A stretch of 64,000 nt of DNA, taken from positions 4,692,892 to 4,756,891 of the forward strand of contig LR746265.1 in assembly GCA_902729315.2 (NCBI GenBank), read 5' to 3'. Shown piece after piece: positions 23,661-32,850 of this stretch. The first letter of the stretch is position 1. Each line of letters begins with the position of its first letter. A model generated the notes under the pieces. That model had not been told where the DNA came from. It was given only the letters and a program-made list of their open reading frames with translations, and did no database searches. The stretch is from Spirodela intermedia. Its lineage: Eukaryota; Streptophyta; Magnoliopsida; Alismatales; Araceae. The position numbers and the translations under genes are program-made.

Positions 23661-24358
23661 GATACTACTTGCTTCGATCGGAGCGGCGATTCCACAGACT
23701 CTCGGAAAAACCTCCGAGGGGGAACACCCTATCGAGGAGCTCCTTGAATCAGTACTAACAATGTGGAGACCGCCTCTCCCCTATTTTTCTTTCTACATGA
23801 TACAACTCCCGTCATCCAAAACGCCTCACTGTTACATGTTTTTACACAAGACTTGGATCTTGCCTTAGTACGAAAGAAGTTTCGATACACCCTTGTTGGG
23901 CTACGCCTGAGTTTTTCGATATAAGTAGGCACTCGTGTCGAAGGACGCATCGAAGCGGGAATGTGGAAGGAAAGAGAAGATAAGAGACATAGAAAGCGAG
24001 TGAGTAATTGAGAGAGACAGAGACAGAGAAAGAGGCCACATATGAGCTTAATAACGACGCCGATTGCTGATCATGAGCTTCATGCACATCATTGACATTT
24101 TCTCAACAAAAGTATTTTCAATAAAAGAGGGTGTCAGATGTTGTTACTGATTCTATTTTGATTGAAATGAAGTAATAAAATTGAAAGCCTACAGACGTTT
24201 GTAGATTGGTAAATCACCAGAAAATTGATTTAAAGATAACAATGTTTCAGTAATGATCGTACACCGCTCACGGTACGCAATTGCGGAATTCTCAGATATC
24301 CACTTTGAAAAAGAATTCAAAATATCCTCGAATTTCGCCGTCCTTACAGAATTGGGAC
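23661..24358. other. Spacer between the copia element and GDSL copy 2
   Basis: Short overlapping frames only (73-81 codons), none recognised. The right end should hold the 3' untranslated region of GDSL copy 2. Confidence 0.35.
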
Positions 24359-25905
24359 TCAGTATCTCCTTCGAGAATCAGCCAATTGTTCGACAGTTAC
24401 TGGTGTGGTGTACTTGCGCCCACGAAATGCCGTGTTGGAGATCAGCCTGCTGGTAGCCTGCGTGGGGTGTAGCCGGTCCCAGTAGAAATACTGGTCCCTG
24501 TTGGAGCAATAGGTCGCGTTGGGCGTGCAGCTTGATTCAGCGTTGAATTTCCCAGAACCGCAGCAAGCGGATACGAGATCCGTGAACCCTTCGAAGAGGC
24601 CAAGAAGACGACGTAAGGCCAACGAACATGGAAGGTCAGGATAAAGAAGATGTTCGGGGGGCGGGGAGGGGGAGCAAGCGTACCGTATTTTGTCGGGTTG
24701 GATGAAACAACGGAAATGATGTCGTACACCTTGATGAAGGAGTAGGAGAAGCCTTTCAGGGTGGAGGCAAGGCTATGCAGTACGGCCTCTGTGGCCTTGT
24801 TAAACTGCTGAGAAAGCTTGTTCAGGTCTTCTGCGCATTCGCCGCTGGGGATAGCCCGTCTTAGAGTGGGGACGCAGCCAAGGCGAGAGGCACCGAACAC
24901 AACGAATTTCCTCGCTCCGAGATTGTACAGTGTCTGTCATGGTCGAGCTACATCAAATATAGCGACTAGATGTATATTTCCGCGGTACATTGACGAATAT
25001 ATGAATAGAGAGAAAAGGGAAGAGGGAGAGAGAGGAGGGAGAAAGAAGGGAGAGAGAGAGAGATTACCTGCAACTGGTTTTTAAACTGATTGGCCAACTG
25101 TCCAATGAGAAGGTCCTGCTGAGTAGCATTCTTGAGTCCAAAGACGGTGTAGAAACCGAGCATATCGTTGTTTCCCGTGCTGAAAATAAACAAGGACTTG
25201 GAAAGGAAACGATCGGCGGCGGTGGCACCGACTCGACTCTTCAGATGCCGAGTGATCTCTTCGTAGTCCTTGATCTGCTGGTTCAGAGAAATGGAAATGT
25301 TGCGGCCCTGAATGATTGACACGATCCGAGAAACAAAGAGTGAGTGTTTCAAGTTTCTGTGACAAATCTAACGGCGCTCTAGTCATTCAGACTGGTCCAC
25401 TCACTATAAGCTGATTTTGATCGAACGATTAGAGACTTACAGTGGCGTCGAGGATGCCCGACCCCCCCGAAGCAAAGTTCGCACCACGGTACAGCATGGC
25501 CTCCCGGGTGATGGAAAGGTACGCCGGCGGGCTCTTCTTGAACCGCAGCTTTTTCGCTGATAAAAACGAAGCAGACCCCATTTTTAAGTTCTCCTGGTGC
25601 TACACGGGTTCCTAATGGGGAACGACGATAATAACGAAGAGGAAAGGTGGCCTACCCAAGTAGTCAATGCCGTTGTAGCCATTGCTGAACCTCCCCGTAG
25701 GCGTGCCGCCTGGGAAGTCGATCCCGTTGTGAGCGAAGTTTGCCTTCGCCTGGTTCCCCGGCAAGAAATTGTTGTTCCCCACGTCCGCCGTGGAATCCCC
25801 GAACACGTAAATCGCGGGAACGACGTTGGTGGCCACCGCCATCTGCATGAACACGGCGGCGGAGAAAGCCGCGGCAAGGAGGAGCAAACCCATCTTTCCC
25901 TGCAT
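24359..25905 (-). CDS. GDSL esterase/lipase, tandem copy 2 (361 aa, 5 exons)
   Basis: A secreted SGNH hydrolase close to copy 1. Exons are 25656-25905, 25441-25556, 25068-25307, 24684-24933 and 24359-24588. Internal exon lengths of 116, 240 and 250 are identical to copy 1, and the frame is open throughout. The signal peptide covers residues 6-25. Block I FGDSTAD holds Ser38. STGNND supplies the oxyanion Asn. YWDRLHPTQ gives Asp323 and His326. The C-terminus is about five residues longer than in copy 1 and ends in a basic RRRY. As in copy 1, a GA-rich tract follows the exon 3 donor. A strong TATA box lies about 55 bases upstream of the ATG. Family call sure; substrate not predictable. Confidence 0.93.
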
Positions 25906-25954
25906 TTTTAGCCTTCAACTGATCGAATGCCCTTGTCTAGCTTCTCGTTGGAGC

Positions 25955-25967
25955 CATATTTATAACC
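25955..25967 (-). promoter_or_regulatory. TATA box of GDSL copy 2
   Basis: The minus strand reads GGTTATAAATATGG, a near-consensus TATA box about 55 bases before the ATG at 25905. That leaves room for a short leader. Confidence 0.6.
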
Positions 25968-27465
25968 CGACGCTTGATGACGAGGCCTTCACCTCGCGTA
26001 TGACCTGGAAATGGTCCTCTTACACGTGTTGAATACTCGTTGATGCCGTCTTACGCTCTCTAGACCAGACACCGTCGACATTATAGTCATCGCGTGCGGG
26101 CGGCCGATTTGACTTACATATATTCGCAGACCCGTCCTGATATTGGCATGCTTTTATAACGTGGGCTGCGGCGGGGGGGCCGCAAAGATGCCGACGAAGC
26201 TGGAGTCCATGGGAATAACCGTGTCCCCAGCGACTGGTCGATTCTACCGGACTCCGTCACGAAACATATGTTTATTTTCTTTGGGCCAGATCGAAGTCCT
26301 CCAGGATACAAGATCTATCCGTCTCTAAACTCTAAAAATGCCAAAATAACACAAGCAGCTCAGCTCACGTGGGATGATAGATCCGTTTCAGCGGGTTGGT
26401 AGAGCGGGAAGAGAATTTACCGAAAACCAATTCCATAGACGCGGTGGGGATGCACGTCCATTCCCCTTCCACTCGACCTGTGGAACGCTCGGCAATAGTC
26501 TGGGGGTATGGATCCATTCGTGCAGGATGATCATTATAGTCAACGACATCGTGATGCCTATGATTTTCGACGAAACGTGCCCCCGCGTGCAAACACAACT
26601 CCAGCGGTGTCGACGGGAAAGGTACCGTCGAAATATTAGGACTCAGACCTAAGCCTTAGGAAACAACGTACTTGTTCATGTCAAACCTTATCTGTGTACA
26701 CGTCAACATGAAGATGTGAACGGAGAGAAGCTTGCAAGTGACCCTCGTTCGGCGAGAGGTGGCAACTCGGAGAGAATTTCCATGTTTGAAGATCGTCTTA
26801 GTAGCAGAAGCCCATGTTTGAAGATCATCTTAGTAACGAGGTAAGATAAAAATGCTTCAAGAGAACTTGACATCAGCTCATAAGACGGCACCATGAAGGA
26901 GCCCACGTGATCTGGATCCATTCAAATAAAGTAATTTGGATGGACGTACGTTGTCCAAGATGGTGTGCTGTATAATAGACATCTCTCAAAAACATATGTA
27001 ATTACAATGTCAAGAGATAAAGTGAGAACAGAAAAAGTTTGAATCATTCTGAAGAGAGGAGCTTGTTCTCGACTGAGAGAAAAAGCAAGACAAGATTGAT
27101 CAAAATGAGATAACGCACTTGGGAACGGGGAAAAAGGGACTTGTATCTAACGGGATGTAGCTTCTCGTGGGAAACGTCGTTCCGTTGCACGAAATACTCG
27201 CTGACCCATTCGTTCCTGTTCTCCGACGGTATGAAATGGTCAAACATATTACATAAGAATCGGGCTGGGTAGGTGTTGCACGGGTGGAGCTTATTTGTAC
27301 GAGCGTACGAGGTCGGCGGCAACGGTGTTGCCGCCGGTGTGCGTTGCAACCTCAATAGGAAAGGACCAACGTGGACCAAACGCCAACTGGTGAGGCCCAA
27401 TGGAACAAATCAACAGAGTCCGAGGCAATGACTTAAACGAACCTGGTCAAATGAAACTTTTATCA
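25968..27465. other. Spacer between GDSL copy 2 and the first relic
   Basis: Frames of up to 118 codons (27044-27400, minus) occur, but none shows a recognisable motif or sister copy in the array. They may be part of the decayed downstream end of the relic at 27470-28180. Confidence 0.35.
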
Positions 27466-27469
27466 ACGG

Positions 27470-28180
27470 TCCATTCCTCCATGGTACGTGAGCGTTCGCG
27501 GTCGACCTGTGAGCAGCATTCGTGAGGGGCTCGGTCTGGTATAAGGGCCAGATCATTTGAAGATGTAGAGCATCCCTGGTCTCACGAACAAATCTTCATT
27601 CAGTATACAATTTGCAATAAATACAACAAGAGGAACGAAGATGTGGGGAGCCCGACACAGGAAATCGTCGACCTCATCGCAGTTGGTTAGCCTATCTGCC
27701 TGTTTGCCGCCGATGTATCGACCCTGCTAAGAGGGAAGGTGACCTATGTAGAAGAAACGTGGAGGAAAGATTGCACACAATGAAATGGAGATCGAGTAAA
27801 AATCTGCAACACGCCTGCAGATTAACGAGTTCCTTTTTATACTCGCCCAATTGTAACTTTACCAAACAGAAGGCCCCCATTCATCTTATCACCGTCGCCA
27901 CGATGGCTTTCATCTCAGCCGTTATAATGTGCGAGATGGACGGCCAAGTTTAAAACGCGAACAGAGTCAAAAAGCAAAATCAAGGGAAATCGCAGTAAGA
28001 TTGATCCAACAACCTAGTCCCCATCCTCTGGCATTTAGCTTTCTCCAGCGTTGCAAAGGAGTCTTCAAACACGTAGATCACCGAGCACTGTCCGGCCCCG
28101 TGGTTCGGAAGAACAAGGCTGCAGAGAGCGCTTCGGCGAGAATAACAACCCAAACATTCGTTCTGAGAAATCACGAGAGA
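27470..28180 (-). pseudogene. GDSL esterase/lipase relic A (exon 1 and exon 5 only)
   Basis: Exon 1 survives in two pieces. 28010-28160 reads VVILAEALSAALFFRTTG in one frame (compare copy 1 GLLLAAAFSAALFTRTAG) and, after a frameshift, SVIYVFEDSF (compare AIYVFGDST). The catalytic block is therefore broken: GDS has become EDS. About 290 bp of unrelated sequence follows. Then 27650-27720 reads RYIGGKQADRLTNCDEVDDF, matching [20 protein letters not shown]. 27470-27565 aligns base for base with the end of copy 3 exon 5 ('tcctccatggtacg', 'gagcagc.ttc.gtgagg.g', 'tcggtc'). Exons 2-4 are missing, so an internal deletion is inferred. A retroelement fragment abuts its 5' end. Confidence 0.8.
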
Positions 28181-28273
28181 TAGGAGGAGAGACCTAGTGT
28201 CCGGAGTTCAGCGCTGGCACCAGGTCTCTCCTCCTTCGATCTCTCGTGGTTTTTCAGCAAGTGGTATCAGAGC
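28164..28273 (+). mobile_element. Hairpin-forming LTR end and primer-binding site of a truncated retroelement
   Basis: Arms at 28168-28199 and 28219-28254 form a long imperfect inverted repeat ('cacgagagat.ggaggagagacct.gtg'). It is followed by TGGTATCAGAGC at 28262-28273, the exact plant initiator-Met-tRNA primer-binding motif. A possible very short LTR (28164-28259, TG...CA) would fit a TRIM-type element, but no second LTR was found. GC-rich noncoding sequence follows to about 28450. Confidence 0.6.
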
Positions 28274-29163
28274 GAGGTTCTAGAGAAAGAGCGCAAGGCA
28301 AGCGGCGCGGGGTGCCGGAACGGTGCCGGCACGGATAGCCGCGGGCAAAGGCGTGGGGAAGGGGAGAGCCGTCGGAAGCGTCAGGAACGACGCCGCATGT
28401 GGAGTACCGCTCGGAACGGCGGCGGCACGGCGAGGACATATACGAAAATGACAATACGCGGTTTCTCGTAGTTTCTCCACACCTTCTATCCGAGCTTGTA
28501 ACCGGGCATAAGCGAACCCTCACTGCTGCCTTACTATTAGTAATGAACCCTCATTGGAAAAAAAAAAAAAAAAAAAAAAGAACCCTCATTGAATCTCTTT
28601 CAAGGACATGATGACGAGCACATCTCTTCTCAAGGTGACGTGCTCAAAATATACCTCCTGGTTCTAAATGAGGCTCACCCACCAAAACAAACTGAAGAAA
28701 ACTCCAACTCTAAGCCCCCCCTCCCTCCTCCTATATTTAACTAAAAAAGAGAGAGAGAAAGAAAGGGAGTGATCAAAGAATATGTTGGAATCCCCTCTCT
28801 TCTTCTCCATTCAATGGACGATGTCCTCTCTCTTTCCCATGTCCCTCATGTTATTAGAGGAGGAGAGAGAGATCAGAGAGAGGAAAGATGAGTCTGTTGG
28901 GACTTTCCCCTCTCTAGCCGTCCAATTCAAAAGAATTGGGAACGACCTAACTGGTTTTGACTAGTGAAAAACAACTAAATAATGTCAATCATATGCTAGG
29001 CGAGGCTACATGTCAACTCTGTATCACCGTGAATATTAATGGGTATGAGATTATCTAGCGCAAAGTTATACGCAGTTTTCAAATTCTTCCTTAAACTCCC
29101 AATACTTCCAGCACAACGTACTCAGATTGTTGACTGGGGACCTCCTTGTCAGTTTAACTGGTT
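28274..29163. other. Intergenic and retroelement-derived sequence, no gene
   Basis: A GC-rich block (28274-28450) is followed by AT-richer sequence. An (A)n run of about 21 bases near 28559-28580 lies between two 'gaaccctcattg' copies. Purine-rich runs occur near 28745-28890. Frames of up to 89 codons overlap one another and are not recognised. Confidence 0.35.

Positions 29164-29210
<47 letters not shown>
29164..29210. repeat. (GA)n microsatellite
   Basis: About 20 GA units, in the position equivalent to the intron 3 GA tract of the intact GDSL genes. Confidence 0.9.
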
Positions 29211-29395
29211 CCATCTCAAACTGACATTTAGACTAGGTGGTCGTCAGCGGTGCAAACAGATCCCACATAGTTCCGATCTGTAGGCAATGTATTCCACTAG
29301 AAAACGAGCATATCATTGGATACGGTGTCGATCCCAAACAAAGGCCTGGAAAGGAAGAGGTCGGCAAAATGATGGTTGTACTGTTCGAAGTTTTG
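29164..29395 (-). pseudogene. GDSL esterase/lipase relic B (exon 3 plus its intronic microsatellite)
   Basis: The minus strand reads ADLFLSRPLFGIDTVSNDML (about 29370-29310), then VF and an in-frame stop. Copy 2 exon 3 has ADRFLSKSLFIFSTGNNDML followed by GF. Base identity is high over 'gccga.c.tttcctttcca.g' and 'caa.gatatgctcg.tttcta'. A long (GA)n tract at 29164-29210 sits below it, where all three intact genes carry a GA tract just after the exon 3 donor. No other exon was found. Confidence 0.75.
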
Positions 29396-29766
29396 TAGGG
29401 TCTAGTATGCGACACGATAGAAGTATCATAGGTTTTGCCACGCCGCGCTACTGAGTCACTCGTTTATCCATTGAACGGTTCAGTAAATAAGCTGATTCTG
29501 GAGAAAGCCTACCTCGAGGGAGCGAGCAAGCGAACGAAAGAGAGAGAGAAAGAGAGGGAGAGATGATCAGGTAAACTATCCTTTAAAGATGGTCCCATCA
29601 ACTCCGGTACTGCATACTTATTCCCCGTGTATGAAATCGAAGTTTTATTCGTCCGTTATTTTTTTCAATGCTGAAACAAGTCCCTCTAGATAAACATAAT
29701 ACATCTAACCTTCACCGGTCGTCCGATCCAACTGCATCGTGTGTGACCGGGTATCTTCTTTAGTGC
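29396..29766. other. Spacer below GDSL copy 3
   Basis: Purine-rich (GA)-type sequence near 29520-29560 and presumably the 3' untranslated region of copy 3. A motif of about 40 bp ('ggagaaagccta.c.cgagggag') is shared with 16391-16420, next to another GA run. Confidence 0.35.
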
Positions 29767-31732
29767 TTAACTCTCATACAGCTGTTGAATATTCATAGGC
29801 CTGACAAACTCTCGTCCTCCATGGTACGCAACCTCCGCGATCAACCTTTGAGCAGCTTCTGTGAGGTGGGTTCGGTCCCAGAACAAATGGCCTAGCCTGC
29901 TCGAACAGTAAGTGGCGTTTGGCGTGCATGCAGATTCGGCATTGAGGGTCCCCGATCCGCAGCACGCTGATTTGATCTCCGAGAACCCTTCGAAGAAACC
30001 ACATTGTTAACAATGGCTTCAGTTAAAGAGTCCGGACAATGGGGTCCATAAGAATTTGGTGATGGAGATTAAGGGGAGAGCTCATACCATATTTTGAGGG
30101 GTTGGATAACACGGGGGCCATCACCCGGTAGGAATCTACGAAGGTATACGAGAGCCCTTTCGAGGTGGAGGCGAGGTCATGGAGGAGAACCTCCACGGCG
30201 TTGCTGAATAGTCGTGAGACCTCGTTCAGCTCCTCTATGCAGTCGCCAGAAGGCGTTGTCCGTCTTAGAAGCGGGGCACAGCCGACCTGCGATGTCCCAA
30301 AGACGACGAGTTTCCTCGCTCCGAGCTCATACAACATCTGCCGTCGTAAAGAGGGAACAAAACAAAATCATATATATGTGGGGGTATAGGGGTATATACG
30401 TTCGATTGATCGACCGACTTAGAGAGAGAGAGAGAGAGAGAGATTGTACCTTCAACTGGTTTTTAAACTGTTGCGTCAGGAACCCCATGATCTCATGGAT
30501 CTGGGTGCCATTCAGTAGTTGGAGGTTACCCAAGAAAACGGAAAAATCATTACTTCCAGTGCTGACAACGAACAAGGACTGAGATAGGAAAAGAGAAGTT
30601 GCGGCATCTCCCAGACGTGTCTTTTGGCTGTGAGTGATCCGTTCGAAGTAGTCGATTTGTTTATTCAGAGATACGGAGAAGTTCTGGCCCTGATTCATTT
30701 ATCAGCCAGAGGGCGGGACAAAGTGTGAGCTCTTCATACTCTCGAAGGGAAATATAAGGAAATGATTTTTTGGTCAGTATGGAGACGGCTGCTGTTGGAG
30801 ACTCACCGTGGCGTTAAGGATGCCCGATCCACCAGACGCGAAGTTCACTCCATGCATTTGGGCGTCGCTAGTGAGGGAAAGGTACGCTGGTGGGCTCTTC
30901 TTTAACCCCACTTTCATGGCTAAGGCATAGAAAGATGACTCAGTCCCTGGCTGCTGAATGCTCTAACTAAATATTCATATTTCCGGTAGGAATTTGAAGA
31001 GGAAAATCAAATGGGAGAGATACAGCAGGGGAACAGTGGTGCACTTTAGAAAAATGAGAGAAAAATATTTAATTAACAATAGTGAAAGGATCCGTTCAGA
31101 TTAATTAAATTTCGTTAATATTGGATCATAAATAATATTAAACGCCACATCACGCCCATAAGGAGGATGGCCTCAGTCAGCCCCAAAAGCCCCAAAGTAT
31201 TCGGTTGGCGACAGTTCTGACTGGCGATCCACGTAAGAACCGTCGATTCTTCATTATCTAATGTGGACTAGACCCAAAAGCCCCAAATTGAGTTGGATAA
31301 CATATATCTGAGAAAAAAAGAATTTGGTCAACCCTAAATAAAAAAGTTACAAAGAAAAGGGCGTCGGATTTGGGCAATTCACGTGAAGGGGTGGAGTTTT
31401 ACGAACGAATCTTCGTTCCTGGTACAAGTTTTTTATCTAAAGATGACAAAAGCGTAATTATTAGGGAAGCCATTACCCAAAAAGTCAGCAACGTTGTAAC
31501 CGTTGCTGAACCTGCCCGTCGGCTTGCCACCGGGGTAGTCGATCCCGTTGGGTCGGAAGTTGACCTTGCCCAGATTCCCCGGCAAATAGTTGTTGTTTCC
31601 AACGTCCACCGAGGAGTCACCGAACACGTAGACCGCTGGAGTACGGTCATTCGCCGCCGTCAGCAAGAATAGGGTTGCCGAGAGAGCCGCGGCGAGTAGG
31701 AAAGATCTCATCCTCCCCATAGGACCATACAA
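29767..31732 (-). CDS. GDSL esterase/lipase, tandem copy 3 (about 359 aa, 5 exons)
   Basis: A secreted SGNH hydrolase of the same type as copies 1 and 2 but more diverged. Exons are 31477-31732, about 30807-30919, 30450-30689, 30088-30337 and 29767-29987. Exons 3 and 4 again measure 240 and 250 bases, while exon 2 is one codon shorter. The signal peptide covers residues 9-27. FGDSSVD holds Ser40 and STGSND the oxyanion Asn. FWDRTHLTE gives Asp324 and His327, but the Pro normally after the catalytic His is Leu. The second intron is unusually short while the first is about 560 bases. The frame ends with a TAA at 29767-29769. The first exon could start at Met1, Met5 or Met8; I chose the most upstream. 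Confidence 0.9.
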
Positions 31733-31764
31733 TCTGGCGTATACACACTCCCCCTCCTCATCTT

Positions 31765-31780
31765 GCCTTATTTATAGTCC
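31765..31780 (-). promoter_or_regulatory. TATA box of GDSL copy 3
   Basis: The minus strand reads GGACTATAAATAAGG about 40 bases before the ATG at 31732. Confidence 0.55.
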
Positions 31781-32449
31781 GGATCGAACGTGTAGTCAGC
31801 TTATGAAAAACGGAGAGCTATTCCTGAGCGGCTTTGCGTGCTAGCCATCTAAATTTTCCACGTTTCGCCGAAAATATTGACGCGTAGATTTTCTCTCACA
31901 AGCCGATGTGCAGGACCCAAGTTCTTCCACAAAGGCATCATTTTTCCAGTAGAAAAAGTAAAGTCAAACGGCAATAGGTCAACTGTACGACAAACTTCTC
32001 GGAAACCATCCGTAACCTTCCGATAGACCATGCCATTCAGGATGTTGACCGGTGAAAGAGCGAGTCCAACGTCATCTATTTTTCAAAAACCAACACCGAA
32101 CTCAAAAGAGGACAGTGGGACCAGTTGGGTCTTCCAGCCACCCCACCCGCGTCACGGAAGCAAGAGTTTATTTATGAGGGCGATGACCTTCGTAGGTTAA
32201 TACTATATAAGATTTTATCCCGTGGTCTTCAAACTAGAATATGATTTGATGTGACATACAGTGGAAGTCGTTCATGAATCTCTCTTCCTTCCTAAATAAG
32301 TATTCAAAGCCTTCGATAAAACGTACACGGTAGATTTTATGTTCTCTTTTCGTTCTTTGAAAACCAACCAAATCGTTAATTAGCAAGAAAACTTGGCGAA
32401 TCCTGGGCCCTCTCTGTCTATATGCCTGTCTCTGTCTCTGTCTGCCTCT

Positions 32450-32487
<38 letters not shown>

Positions 32488-32850
32488 ATACAAGTCGTTG
32501 GAAAGATCCACCCACATTCAATCACAAGATAAAAGTACAAAATGACAATGAAAAGCAACCCCGAATGAAAAGCTTTTACATAGAGCATATATAAGATAAC
32601 AAATGAGAGAAGATATCCATATATATACATTATTGGAATTTTAGACGCATCCTAACATATATATACATTATTAGCAGCCATCTCTCCTAGTATGAAGGGT
32701 AGAGAACATGCTTTACGACATCACTTATGAATGTGAGAGATGCTTAAATACTGTTGTCTCACAACAATGAAAACGAATAAGGCTGCTCGAGCTCTGGAAT
32801 TCCATTCGAACACCGGGCTTTCCAGCAGTCAGCCGTCATCTACAGTAGGC
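31781..32850. other. Spacer between GDSL copy 3 and the SKS gene
   Basis: Contains the copy 3 promoter, a (CT)n tract at about 32451-32484 and the probable 3' untranslated region of the SKS gene. The 95-codon frame at 32234-32521 is a read-through of the microsatellite. Confidence 0.4.

Noticed and set aside
29774-30013. 79-codon minus-strand frame as the end of GDSL copy 3
   Set aside because: Wrong phase. The frame entered after the exon 4 donor gives ACCGSG and FWDRTHLTE and ends at 29767.
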